Shown: in pieces, positions 1 to 7,623 of the stretch
How the letters are laid out: every line of letters starts with the position of its first letter
Position numbering within the stretch: the first letter of the stretch is position 1
Assembly: GCF_002154605.1 (NCBI RefSeq)
Contig: NZ_MUNE01000334.1
Coordinates: forward strand, 1-51,826
Origin: Streptomyces milbemycinicus
GTDB taxonomy: Bacteria; Actinomycetota; Actinomycetes; Streptomycetales; Streptomycetaceae
Direction: 5' to 3'
DNA: 51,826 bases
The notes under the pieces: generated by a model
The model's input: only the letters and a program-made list of their open reading frames with translations
What the model was told of the DNA's origin: nothing
The model's database searches: none
Position numbers and translations under genes: made by a program

Positions 1-75
1 GAGGGGGGCTGGGCACCGTTGGCCGGTGCTCTCCCCCCGGGAGCTCGCCCCGGCCAACGGTGCCCAGCCCCCCTC
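1..75. repeat. Perfect 26-bp inverted repeat at the window edge
   Basis: Bases 1-26 are the exact reverse complement of bases 50-75, with a 23-nt spacer at 27-49. It begins at the first base of the window and lies inside the C-terminal coding end of the preceding gene. It is either a real hairpin or a fold-back at a contig end. Confidence 0.9.
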
Positions 76-151
76 GGCGGCCGGTCTCGCGAAGGCCACC
101 ACCCCCGAGGACAGCGCCGAGCGCCCGGAAGAGGCCGGTCCCGAGAGCTGA
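1..151 (+). CDS. ftsH: C-terminal end of upstream gene, probably ftsH (partial)
   Basis: An open frame enters from the left edge and stops at TGA 149-151. The last residues include VLSPRELAPANGAQPP and end in an acidic, Glu/Pro-rich tail, which resembles the disordered C-terminus of actinobacterial FtsH (membrane AAA+ zinc protease). The call rests mainly on context, because ftsH lies directly upstream of folE in many actinobacteria. No catalytic or AAA+ sequence is inside the window. The first seven or so codons lie in the left arm of a perfect inverted repeat and may not be genuine. Confidence 0.5.
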   Translation, partial: RGAGHRWPVLSPRELAPANGAQPPSAAGLAKATTPEDSAERPEEAGPES

Positions 152-216
152 CCCGACCGGTGGGTCGTCTGCGGGCCGTACAGGCCCGTAGCGGCCCAAA
201 CCGACCCGGAATGAAT

Positions 217-265
217 GCCGCGTCCCCCAGGTTCTAGCCTTGGGGGCGCGGCATCCGCGTTTTTT
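217..265 (+). terminator. Rho-independent-like terminator before folE
   Basis: Bases 217-222 (gccgcg) pair with 247-252 (cgcggc), and the inner ccccca/tggggg and gg/cc segments extend the stem with single-base bulges. A run of six T follows at 260-265. It lies about 65 bp after the upstream stop and before folE, so it probably ends the ftsH transcript. Confidence 0.6.
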
Positions 266-325
266 GAGGTTTCGCGGTTTGAGGTTTCACGTTTTTTCGG
301 TGCGCATGAGGAACGAGGCAGCTGC

Positions 326-931
326 ATGACCGACTCCATCTCGCTGGACGGCCAGGGCCCCGTCGGCGTGTTCGACGAAAAGCGCGCCGAGCAGGCGATC
401 CGCGAGCTGCTTATCGCCGTCGGCGAGGACCCTGACCGGGAGGGGCTGCGGGAGACCCCGGGGCGGGTGGCCCGTGCGTACCGGGAGATATTCGCGGGGC
501 TGCGGCAGAAGCCCGAGGAGGTCCTGACCACGACCTTCGACCTGGGCCATGACGAGATGGTGCTGGTGAAGGACATCGAGGTGATGTCCTCGTGCGAGCA
601 CCACCTGGTGCCCTTCGTGGGCGTCGCCCATGTCGGCTATATCCCGTCCAACGACGGCAAGATCACCGGGCTGTCCAAGCTGGCCCGGCTGGTCGATGTC
701 TTCGCCCGTCGCCCGCAGGTCCAGGAGCGGCTGACCACGCAGATCGCCGACTCCCTGATGCGGATCCTGGAGCCGCGCGGTGTGATCGTGGTGGTCGAAT
801 GCGAGCACATGTGCATGACCATGCGCGGGGTGCGCAAGCCCGGGGCGAAGACGCTCACCTCAGCCGTGCGCGGCCAGCTGCGCGATCCGGCGACCCGCGC
901 CGAGGCGATGAGCCTCATCATGGCGCGCTAG
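326..931 (+). CDS. folE: GTP cyclohydrolase I (FolE)
   Basis: A cytosolic enzyme of 201 aa that converts GTP to 7,8-dihydroneopterin triphosphate and formate, the first committed step of folate synthesis. The zinc-site pattern is visible: Cys90 with His92/His93 in SSCEHH, and Cys163 in [11 protein letters not shown]. The family block around [19 protein letters not shown] and the C-terminal SLIMAR are also present, and the length is normal. I chose ATG 326, which follows a purine-rich gaggaacgaggcag stretch. The frame is open further upstream, but that part is low-complexity. The gene converges with the folP-folB-folK operon, whose products act later in the same pathway. Confidence 0.97.
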   Translation: MTDSISLDGQGPVGVFDEKRAEQAIRELLIAVGEDPDREGLRETPGRVARAYREIFAGLRQKPEEVLTTTFDLGHDEMVLVKDIEVMSSCEHHLVPFVGVAHVGYIPSNDGKITGLSKLARLVDVFARRPQVQERLTTQIADSLMRILEPRGVIVVVECEHMCMTMRGVRKPGAKTLTSAVRGQLRDPATRAEAMSLIMAR

Positions 932-945
932 CCGCGCGCCGTATC

Positions 946-975
946 GCTGCGTAATTGCTGCGTAATTGCTGCGTA
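946..975. repeat. 11-bp tandem repeat after folE
   Basis: The unit gctgcgtaatt occurs at 946-956 and 957-967, with a partial third copy at 968-975. It fills the short gap between the convergent stops of folE and the DUF3180 gene. Confidence 0.9.
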
Positions 976-991
976 TCGCCGCCGTGCTGAG

Positions 992-1486
992 CTACGCCCG
1001 GGCCGCCGCGCCCGGCCCGTTCCCGGTGTCGTCGTCCTCGGGCAGTTTGCAGACCCGCTCCAGGAAGAACGCGGCGGCGACCACGGCCGCCCCTGCCAGC
1101 ACCGAAGCCGCCGCGTAGATCGCCTGGTCCTTGCGGGCGGGCACATCCATCTGCTCCAGCAGCAGAAACACCCCGACCCCGCCGTACATCCCCGAGACCA
1201 GCGCTGCCACCAGCGCGCTCGCCTGGCCGAAGACCACCGCGCGGGCGGCCACCAGCGGATCCACGCCCTTCGCGCCGGGCCGGCGCTCGCGCTGGGCGCG
1301 CAGCCGGGCCCGCAGGGACAGGGCGGTCGCGGCCAGCACGACCGCGATCAGGGCCAGCACGATCGGCGCGGCCACCGGCACGCTGGGCAGCGAGCCCAGC
1401 GTGTCCCACAGCCGGGCGCCCGCCCATGACACCACACCGGCCACGACGAACAGCCCGAGCAGCACCGTGATCCGAAGTTGCTTCAC
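992..1486 (-). CDS. DUF3180-family membrane protein
   Basis: A small integral membrane protein of 164 aa from GTG 1486 (starting VKQLRITVLLG). Four hydrophobic segments are visible: near the start, around the APIVLALIAVVLAATAL stretch, at FGQASALVAALVSGMYGGVGVFL, and at AASVLAGAAVVAAAFFLE. The C-terminus is acidic, then Ala-rich. Length, topology and position directly after folK match the actinobacterial DUF3180 family, whose function is unknown. GTG 1486 is preceded by aggggcg at suitable spacing; ATG 1504 is an alternative. A 137-bp gap of tandem repeats separates it from folK, so it may have partly independent expression. Confidence 0.75.
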   Translation of the reverse strand: MKQLRITVLLGLFVVAGVVSWAGARLWDTLGSLPSVPVAAPIVLALIAVVLAATALSLRARLRAQRERRPGAKGVDPLVAARAVVFGQASALVAALVSGMYGGVGVFLLLEQMDVPARKDQAIYAAASVLAGAAVVAAAFFLERVCKLPEDDDTGNGPGAAARA

Positions 1487-1502
1487 CGAGCGGTCGCCCC
1501 TC

Positions 1503-1575
1503 AAGTCGTACGTAATCGCGAAGTCGTACGCAGTCGCGCGGAATCTACGGGATCCGTGGAATCTGCGGGATCTGC
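1503..1575. repeat. Two adjoining 18-bp tandem duplications between folK and the DUF3180 gene
   Basis: Bases 1503-1520 and 1521-1538 are near-identical 18-mers beginning aagtcgtacg. Bases 1540-1557 and 1558-1575 are a second pair of related 18-mers beginning ggaatct. Together they fill most of the folK/DUF3180 gap. Confidence 0.85.
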
Positions 1576-1622
1576 GGAAGCCAAGTGATTCGTGGAATCC
1601 ACGGCATCCACGAGATCAACGT

Positions 1623-2216
1623 CTATTCGGGCAGCCGCAGTTCCAGGTCCGCCCGCGCCTGTACGCCCTCCCGGCCCACCTCGGCCAGCAGCCGCGAGAC
1701 CGCCCCGAGCCCAGGGACCTCGGCCCCCGGGTCCACGTCGTGCCAGGGGACGAGCACGAAGGCGCGCTCGTGGGCGCGGGGGTGCGGCAGGGTGAGCACC
1801 GGGTCGTCGGAGATCACGTCCTGGTACGTGACGATGTCCACATCCAGCGTCCGGGGGCCCCAGCGCTCATCGCGCACTCGCTCGAACGCCTCCTCGATGG
1901 CGTGTCCCCGCTCCAGCAGCGAGGAGGGCGGCAGCGTCGTTTTGATCAGCACCACGGCGTTGAAATACGTCGCCTGGGCGCCCGGTTCCACCCCCCACGG
2001 CTCGGTCTCGTACACCGGAGAGACCGCCTTGACCCGCAGGCCCGGGGTGTCCTCCAGCGCGTCGACCGCGCCCTGCAGGGTCTCCAGGCGATTGCCCAGA
2101 TTGCTGCCGAGCGAGATCACCGCCCATTTCGGATTCGACAACGTCACATCGGCCGCGTCCACCCGCTCCACGACGGAGGCTGGGACGGGCTGCACGGTCG
2201 GGTCGCTGCTGCTCAT
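1623..2216 (-). CDS. folK: 2-amino-4-hydroxy-6-hydroxymethyldihydropteridine pyrophosphokinase (FolK)
   Basis: This enzyme transfers pyrophosphate from ATP to 6-hydroxymethyl-7,8-dihydropterin, giving the substrate of FolP. It has 197 aa. HPPK signatures occur in order: SLGSNLGNR (nucleotide end), SPVYETEPWG, the ERWGPRTLDVDIV block with its metal-binding DVD, and LPHPRAHERAFVL near the C-terminus. About 40 residues precede the usual start of the fold. ATG 2216 overlaps the folB stop as ATGA, so translation is probably coupled. Confidence 0.95.
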   Translation of the reverse strand: MSSSDPTVQPVPASVVERVDAADVTLSNPKWAVISLGSNLGNRLETLQGAVDALEDTPGLRVKAVSPVYETEPWGVEPGAQATYFNAVVLIKTTLPPSSLLERGHAIEEAFERVRDERWGPRTLDVDIVTYQDVISDDPVLTLPHPRAHERAFVLVPWHDVDPGAEVPGLGAVSRLLAEVGREGVQARADLELRLPE

Positions 2217-2572
2217 GCTCGGCTCCGGGTGATGGTGATGGTCACGTCGTCGAAGGGCACGGTGATCGGGGCCTCCGGCTTGTGCACCACGACCTCGACC
2301 TCCCGCACCTGCTCGTGCTTGAGGCACCGCTCGGCGATCCGGTCGGCGAGGGTTTCGATCAGGGCGACCGGCTCCCCCTCCACCACCTCCACGACCTCCT
2401 CGGCCACCACGCCGTAGTGGACGGTCTTGGTGAGGTCGTCGGTGGCCGCGGCGGGCCGGGTGTCCAGGCCGAGCACCAGGTCCACGACGAAGGTCTGGCC
2501 CTCCTCGCGCTCATGGGGGAAAACCCCGTGGTGCCCGCGGGCCTTCAGGCCGCGCAGCGCGACACGATCCAC
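2213..2572 (-). CDS. folB: Dihydroneopterin aldolase (FolB)
   Basis: This 119-aa enzyme cleaves 7,8-dihydroneopterin to 6-hydroxymethyldihydropterin and glycolaldehyde. It has the family N-terminus LRGLKARGHHGVFPHERE (conserved HGV..HE), the HYGVVAEEV segment, the ETLADRIAERCL helix and the KPEAPITVPFDDVTITITRSR end. The normal oligomer is an octamer. GTG 2572 was chosen because aggag sits 8 nt upstream; the in-frame GTG three codons earlier overlaps that site. It forms a compact block with folK (4-bp overlap). Confidence 0.95.
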   Translation of the reverse strand: MDRVALRGLKARGHHGVFPHEREEGQTFVVDLVLGLDTRPAAATDDLTKTVHYGVVAEEVVEVVEGEPVALIETLADRIAERCLKHEQVREVEVVVHKPEAPITVPFDDVTITITRSRA

Positions 2573-2902
2573 CCGAATCACTCCTGCTGTCGTCGGTCGG
2601 GGCACGTCCGATATAGCCGGAACGCACCACCCGTCCCCCGCCGTCGGCGGGGGCACCTCCTTCGAATCTACCTGCGAGCAAGGACAGCACTCGCCCACGG
2701 GGGCCCGTGGCGCGCGCTCCAGGAGCCCCCGCGCCACTTCCCCCTACCCGCCCTCGGCGCAGATCTCACGCACGGTTTGGCGAGTGAACCGAAGGGGCGC
2801 GCCGCTGTCGACCGTCGACAGGGGCTGAGGCGCCCCGGAGGAGAACCGGGCCCGAAAAAAAGAGGGGGCGGGTCGCGCGATATGGCGTTCCGGGTGCGGC
2901 GC
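2573..2902. other. 330-bp non-coding stretch upstream of folB with two palindromes
   Basis: I see no convincing gene here. It contains a G/C palindrome at 2635-2653 (cccccgccg, t, cggcggggg) followed by gcacctcc, and a 17-bp palindrome at 2805-2821 (ctgtcgac, c, gtcgacag). The first resembles the GC-rich palindromic repeats common in streptomycete intergenic DNA. The second could be an operator. An A7 run lies at about 2856-2862. The gap suggests folB-folK-DUF3180 may have its own promoter. Confidence 0.5.
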
Positions 2903-3397
2903 TCAGGGCAGCAGCTGATCCGGGTCGTCGTCCGGGCCCTCGGGCTCCGCCGCGGCGTCGGCTGCGTCGTCCTGCTCCGCCAGCACCGGCGATCCGTGGT
3001 GGGCCCAGACCTTCCAGCCGTCCTCGGTCCGCCGGAAGGCGTTCGTGGCCACCACCAGCTGCCCCACCAGCGGGCCGAGCTGGCCCTCCTCCTCCGCCGG
3101 GGCGCCGCTGAGGATGTTCTCCGTACAGGTCACCATTGCGGTATCGGACATGATCGACACCTCCACATCCGTCAGGAAGAACTGGATGTAGTCGGTGTTC
3201 GCCATGATCAGCGCATAGGAGCGAAGCACCTCGCTGCGCCCGCGCAGCACCGGCCAGCCCGGGTGCACACAGGAGACCTCGGTGTCCGGGTCGTCGAGCC
3301 ACAGCCGCGACATCGCCCCGTGGTCGCCCTGCTCCATGGCCTCGTAGAGCGCGGTGTTGGCCAGTGCCACCCGCTCGCTGTCCGTCAGGGAAGTCAC
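2903..3397 (-). CDS. NTF2/SnoaL-like protein of the fol operon
   Basis: A 164-aa cytosolic protein with the alpha+beta cone layout of the NTF2-like superfamily (SnoaL/DUF4440 type). It has an N-terminal helix ALYEAMEQGDHGAMSRLW, a DTEVSCVHPGWPVLRGR core, and strands ending in FRRTEDGWKVWAHHGSP. The C-terminal ~25 residues are acidic and probably disordered. The reaction is unknown. GTG 3397 overlaps the folP TGA (GTGA), so it is tightly coupled to folP. That position suggests a folate role, perhaps a pterin-processing or accessory step, but this is inference. Confidence 0.8.
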   Translation of the reverse strand: MTSLTDSERVALANTALYEAMEQGDHGAMSRLWLDDPDTEVSCVHPGWPVLRGRSEVLRSYALIMANTDYIQFFLTDVEVSIMSDTAMVTCTENILSGAPAEEEGQLGPLVGQLVVATNAFRRTEDGWKVWAHHGSPVLAEQDDAADAAAEPEGPDDDPDQLLP

Positions 3398-4269
3398 ACC
3401 GCTCCCGCCGTGTCAGCCGCTTCGATCGCCCGGGCCACGCGCACCGCGTCGGCGCTCGCGCGTACCTCGTGCACCCGCACCGCCCACGCGCCTTCCCGCG
3501 CCGCGATCGCCGACACCGCCGCCGTCGCCGCGTCCCGCTCCCGGGCGCGTGGCGGGCTGCCGCCATCCCCGGCCAGTACGCGCCCCAGGAACCGCTTCCG
3601 CGAGGCCGCCACCAGCAGCGGCCGGCCCAGCTCCCGCAGCGCGCTCAGCCGGGCGACGAGCGCCAGGTCGTGCTCGGCGTCCTTCGCGAAGCCGAGGCCG
3701 GGGTCGATCACGATCCGCTCCGGATCGACGCCGCCGGCCACCGCACGCTCCAGGCTCGCCCGCAGCTCCGCGACGACCTCGCCGACCACGTCCGCGTAGA
3801 CCGCGCGGTTGTTCATGTCGATCGACTGGCCGCGCCAGTGCATCACCACGAAGGGCACCCCGGCGGCGGCGACCATCGGGACCATCGCCGGGTCGGCACC
3901 GCCCCCGCTCACGTCGTTGACCAGCCGCGCCCCGGCCTCCACCGCGCGCTCGGCGACCGCCGCGCGCATGGTGTCCACGCTGACCACGAGCCCCGCGGCG
4001 GCCAGCTCGCGCACCACCGGGACCACCCGGCGCAGCTCCTCGGCCTCGTCGACGCGCGGCGCGCCCGGGCGGGTCGACTCGCCTCCGACGTCCACCAGGT
4101 CCGCCCCGGCCGCGACCAGGTCCAGGCCGTGCTTGACGGCCAGCTCGGTGTCGAACCACTGACCGCCGTCGGAGAACGAGTCGGGCGTGACATTGACCAC
4201 GCCCATCACCGCGCACCGGTCCCACTCCGGCAGTCCGGCCACCCGGCCCCGTTCACGCAACGTCCTCAT
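3394..4269 (-). CDS. folP: Dihydropteroate synthase (FolP)
   Basis: A 291-aa TIM-barrel enzyme that condenses 6-hydroxymethyldihydropterin pyrophosphate with p-aminobenzoate; it is the sulfonamide target. Motifs in order: MGVVNVTPDSFSDGG (residues 22-36, pyrophosphate loop), DVGGESTRPGA (60s), VSVDTMRAAV, LVNDVSGG, VVMHWRG, IVIDPGLGFAKD (pterin Asp), and AASRKRFLG with the Lys/Arg pair. The C-terminal RVHEV holds the conserved RVH. ATG 4269 has no clear ribosome binding site but lies 6 nt after a -10-like hexamer, so the mRNA may be leaderless. Confidence 0.97.
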   Translation of the reverse strand: MRTLRERGRVAGLPEWDRCAVMGVVNVTPDSFSDGGQWFDTELAVKHGLDLVAAGADLVDVGGESTRPGAPRVDEAEELRRVVPVVRELAAAGLVVSVDTMRAAVAERAVEAGARLVNDVSGGGADPAMVPMVAAAGVPFVVMHWRGQSIDMNNRAVYADVVGEVVAELRASLERAVAGGVDPERIVIDPGLGFAKDAEHDLALVARLSALRELGRPLLVAASRKRFLGRVLAGDGGSPPRARERDAATAAVSAIAAREGAWAVRVHEVRASADAVRVARAIEAADTAGAV

Positions 4270-4275
4270 GACCCC

Positions 4276-4281
4276 AGCCTA
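4276..4281 (-). promoter_or_regulatory. -10-like hexamer TAGGCT 6 nt before the folP start
   Basis: On the minus strand TAGGCT is followed by ggggtc and then the folP ATG at 4269. This is the spacing expected of a leaderless promoter. The -35 region is weak (GAGGCA at 17-bp spacing). Confidence 0.4.
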
Positions 4282-4339
4282 GGCGTACGAGCAGGAGCTG
4301 CCTCGCCCGCGCCCGCCCGTGCCCAGGCCGGCGGGCGCG

Positions 4340-6175
4340 TCACGCGGCCTGTTCGAGGCCGCCGCGCGAGGCCGCCGCGACCTGATGGGCGCAGGGCCTC
4401 GGCTCGGGGCGCCGCCCACGGCGCAGCAGCCGGGGCAGGGCCAGTGAGACGAAGCCCTCGGCCTGCATCGCCGCCAACCCGATGCGCGGCAGATCGCGGG
4501 TGTTGCGGAAGACCACGAAGCGCGGCTCCCAGCGCGGCTGGAACTTGGCGTTGAACTTGTACAGCGACTCGATCTGGAACCAGCGCGACAGGAACACCAG
4601 CAGCCCCCGCCAGCCCCGCAGCACCGGCCCCGCGCCCAGCTTCTCGCCGCGCGCCAGCGCGGAGCGGAACATCGCGAAGTTCAGCGACACGCGGCCGACC
4701 CCGAGCCCCCCGGCGGCCTGCAGGGAGGCGACGATCAGCAGCTCGTTCATGCCCGGGTCGGCGCTGCGGTCGCGGCGCATGAGGTCCAGTGACATCCCGT
4801 CCCGGCCCCACGGCACGAAGTGCAGTACGGCCTTGAGGTCCCCGTACGGGCCCGGCTCGGCGCCCTCCTCGGGGGCCTTGTGGGCGGTGGCGATGACCGA
4901 GTCCCCGTCCGCCGGGTCGCCGATCCGGCCCAGCGCCATGGAGAAGCCGCGCTCGGTGTCGGTGCCCCGCCAGTCCGCGGCGGCCTGCCGGATGGTCCCC
5001 AGCTCGTCCTCGCTCAGGTCGCTCGCGCGCCGTACCCGGGTCTCGTACCCGGCCCGCTCGATGCGCTTGACCATCTGGCGGACGTTACGCATCGCGCGCC
5101 CGGACAGGGTGAAGTCCGCCACGTCCACGATCGCCTCGTCGCCCAGCTCCAGCGCGTCGAGGCCGGTCTCCCGGGTCCACACCTCGCCCCCGGTCTCGCT
5201 GCACCCCATGACCGCCGGGGTCCAGGAGTGCGCCCGCGCCTCCTCCATGAAGCGGGAGATGGCGCCCGGCCAGGCCTCCACATCGCCGACCGGGTCGCCG
5301 CTGGCGAGCATCACCCCGGAGACGACCCGGTAGCAGACGGCGGCCTTGCCGCTCGGTGAGAAGACCACGCCCTTGTCGCGGCGGAGCGCGAAGTGGCCCA
5401 GCGAGTCGCGGCGCCCGTGCGCGGCGAGCAGGTCGCGCAGCCGCTCCTCGTCCGCGGGGGTCAGCCGGGCGGCGGGGTGCTCGGGGCGGAAGGCGAGGTA
5501 GGCGGTGGTCGCGACGGTCAGCAGGCCGAGCGCGCCGAGGGAGTAGCCGACGGTGTAGTCCGTACCGTCCCGGTAGCCGACCGGCCCCTCGAAGCCGAAC
5601 AGCCCCCACAGCACATGTTCCAGCTGCTCCTGGAACGACGGCCGTCCCATGACGTCCTCGGGGTGCGACCGTACGATCAGCAGCCCGATCCCGACGCTCA
5701 CCGCGCCCAGCACCACGAAGTTGGCCAGCGCCATCCAGCGGCTGCGCGGATCCGGCAGCGCCGCGAACTCCCGGCGATAGCGGATCATGACGCCGAGCAG
5801 CACCAGCGAGAGCACCGCCCCGCATATGGAGTGCCGGTAGAGCAGCTGGGCGGCCGCGCCGACGGGCAGCAGCCCGACGGCGGCGACCCAGGCGCGCCGC
5901 TTACGCCGCTTCAGCCCGTGCGCCAGCATCAGCAACAGCAGCCCCACCACGATGGACGCGGCGGCGGCCAGCGAACTCACCGCGCCCGGCAGCACGTCGG
6001 TGAGGGCGTGCACCTTGCTGTAGCGCAGTCGTGGGAAAACGATGTTCAGCAGCCCGATCAGCGTGCAGGCGGTGCCCACGGCGGTCGGCACAGCCTCCGG
6101 CCGGGGTCCGCGCGGCAGCCTCGGTGCCCGGGAGGCAACCCTTCCGGACTTTTCGGCATCTTGACTGTCAGACAT
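4340..6175 (-). CDS. DUF2156 membrane protein, aminoacyl-phosphatidylglycerol synthase-like
   Basis: A 611-aa protein with about six membrane segments in residues 31-230 and a cytosolic C-terminal domain (about 240-580) of the DUF2156/MprF-C type. That domain is built of two GNAT-like halves; visible blocks include GKAAVCYRVVSGVMLASGDP, GRAMRNVRQMVKRIERAGYE and SLNFAMFRSALARGEKLG, then FNAKFQPRWEPRF. In MprF/LysX relatives this module moves an amino acid from aminoacyl-tRNA onto phosphatidylglycerol. No lysyl-tRNA synthetase domain is fused here, so it would use host aminoacyl-tRNA. The substrate is unknown. It lies 70 bp upstream of folP on the same strand. Confidence 0.75.
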   Translation of the reverse strand: MSDSQDAEKSGRVASRAPRLPRGPRPEAVPTAVGTACTLIGLLNIVFPRLRYSKVHALTDVLPGAVSSLAAAASIVVGLLLLMLAHGLKRRKRRAWVAAVGLLPVGAAAQLLYRHSICGAVLSLVLLGVMIRYRREFAALPDPRSRWMALANFVVLGAVSVGIGLLIVRSHPEDVMGRPSFQEQLEHVLWGLFGFEGPVGYRDGTDYTVGYSLGALGLLTVATTAYLAFRPEHPAARLTPADEERLRDLLAAHGRRDSLGHFALRRDKGVVFSPSGKAAVCYRVVSGVMLASGDPVGDVEAWPGAISRFMEEARAHSWTPAVMGCSETGGEVWTRETGLDALELGDEAIVDVADFTLSGRAMRNVRQMVKRIERAGYETRVRRASDLSEDELGTIRQAAADWRGTDTERGFSMALGRIGDPADGDSVIATAHKAPEEGAEPGPYGDLKAVLHFVPWGRDGMSLDLMRRDRSADPGMNELLIVASLQAAGGLGVGRVSLNFAMFRSALARGEKLGAGPVLRGWRGLLVFLSRWFQIESLYKFNAKFQPRWEPRFVVFRNTRDLPRIGLAAMQAEGFVSLALPRLLRRGRRPEPRPCAHQVAAASRGGLEQAA

Positions 6176-6314
6176 TCGCTTTCCCGTCGCTCCGGTCTAG
6201 AGATCCGTCTCTGACGCAGTATCTGGACATTTCGCGCCTACCAAGACGGCGTTTGTCGGGGCGGGGTTCCATCGCGCGGCACGGGGGAGCCGGCCGCCCG
6301 GCAGAAAGATAGTG

Positions 6315-7445
6315 ATGGGTCTTACGAGCAACAACGTCGTGATGGTGTCAGTCGTCGCGTCGGTGCTGCTGTTCGGCGCCACGATCTGGGTCTGGCCCAG
6401 GCTCGCCCGACGCGGAGTCGCCCCGGTGCTCGGCCGGATCGGCATGCTCCTGGTCACACAGGTATCGCTGTTCGCCGCGCTCGGTCTGTTCGCCAACCAG
6501 TCGTTCGGCTTCTACGGTTCCTGGGCCGACCTGTTCGGCACGGAGACCACCCCGGGCGTCGTCGTGAACCACACTCCGGGCTCCACCCGGGTGCAGGTCA
6601 CCGACATCCGGACGGTCAACGTGCCCGGCGGCTCGGCGCCCGCCGCCGCCGGGCGGATCGAGAAGGTCACCATCAAGGGGCCGCTCTCCGGGCTGGCCAG
6701 CCCGGCGTATGTCTATCTGCCGCCGGAGTACTTCCAGCCGGAGTACGCCCGGCGCGACTTCCCCGCCACGCTGGTGCTGACCGGGTACCCGGGCACCACG
6801 GAGGCGCTGATCAACGGCCTGAAATACCCTCAGAACGCCCATAAGTTGGTCAAAGACGGCAGGATGCAGCCGATGGTCCTGGTGATGCTGCGTCCGACCG
6901 TCGCCCCGCCGCGTGACACCGAGTGCGTGGACGTGCCCCGGGGCCCGCAGACCGAGACGTTCTTCACCAAGGACGTGCCGACAGCCGTGGCCGGGCACTA
7001 CCGGGTGGGTGAGCACGCCCGTAACTGGGGCGTCATCGGCAATTCCACCGGCGGCTACTGCGCGTTGAAGATGGCCATGCGCCACCCCGAGGCCTTCTCC
7101 GCCGCGGCCGGTCTCTCCCCCTCGTACAAGGCCCCGATCGACGCGACCACCGGCGATCTGTTCGGCGGCAGCAAGCAACTGGAGCGGGAGAACAACCTGA
7201 TGTGGCGGCTGGACCACAAACCCGCGCCGCCGGTGTCCCTCCTGGTCTCCAGCAGCGAGCACGGTGAGAAGAACTACAAGGGCACCGTGAAGTTCATCGA
7301 GAAGGTCAAGGAGCTCAACGGCCGGGGCGAGCCCACCAGGATCTCCTCCATCATCCTCAAGACCGGCGGCCACAACTTCAACACCTGGAAGCGCGAGGTG
7401 CCCGCCGCGCTGGAGTGGCTGGGCGGCCGGCTCAGCAACCGTTGA
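6315..7445 (+). CDS. Membrane-anchored alpha/beta-hydrolase esterase
   Basis: A 376-aa protein of the esterase-D/antigen-85-like family (PF00756 type). Two N-terminal hydrophobic segments (about 8-28 and 42-60) anchor it, leaving the hydrolase domain probably outside. The nucleophile is Ser244 in GNSTGGY, and the catalytic His is His353 in TGGHNFNTW. LVLTGYPGT probably forms the oxyanion region. The acidic residue is not assigned. The substrate is unknown; relatives include mycolyltransferases and acyl esterases. ATG 6315 is preferred over the GTG one codon upstream. The stop lies inside a 16-bp direct repeat. It is divergent from the DUF2156 gene. Confidence 0.8.
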   Translation: MGLTSNNVVMVSVVASVLLFGATIWVWPRLARRGVAPVLGRIGMLLVTQVSLFAALGLFANQSFGFYGSWADLFGTETTPGVVVNHTPGSTRVQVTDIRTVNVPGGSAPAAAGRIEKVTIKGPLSGLASPAYVYLPPEYFQPEYARRDFPATLVLTGYPGTTEALINGLKYPQNAHKLVKDGRMQPMVLVMLRPTVAPPRDTECVDVPRGPQTETFFTKDVPTAVAGHYRVGEHARNWGVIGNSTGGYCALKMAMRHPEAFSAAAGLSPSYKAPIDATTGDLFGGSKQLERENNLMWRLDHKPAPPVSLLVSSSEHGEKNYKGTVKFIEKVKELNGRGEPTRISSIILKTGGHNFNTWKREVPAALEWLGGRLSNR

Positions 7446-7592
7446 GGCGCGGCGCGATGGCTGAACCGCAACCGTTGAGGCGCACGCCGGGCCGCGAGCG
7501 CTGAGGCGTACGCCGGGCCGCGAGCGCTGAGGCGCGATCGCTGAGCCACTGAGCCACGGCCACTGAGCCACGGCCACTGAGCCACGGCCACT
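7435..7592. repeat. Nested tandem repeats after the esterase stop codon
   Basis: A 16-mer covering the esterase stop (7435-7450) recurs exactly at 7468-7483. A 26-bp unit occurs at 7477-7502 and 7503-7528 with one mismatch. A 14-bp unit gagccacggccact occurs three times in exact tandem at 7551-7592. Every unit boundary carries a ctgag or ttgag word. Confidence 0.95.
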
Positions 7593-7623
7593 GAGCGCGC
7601 GCGGCGAACCGCCGCGCGCGCTC
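7593..7623. terminator. Bidirectional hairpin between convergent genes
   Basis: A perfect 13-bp GC stem pairs 7593-7605 with 7611-7623 around the loop gaacc. It touches the stop codon of the ABC ATPase gene and ends the esterase repeat block. It has no T-run, as is usual for streptomycete terminators. Confidence 0.75.

Noticed and set aside
7551..7592. CRISPR-like exact 14-bp repeats
   Set aside because: Units are directly adjacent, with no spacers, and no cas genes are near. It is a tandem repeat.
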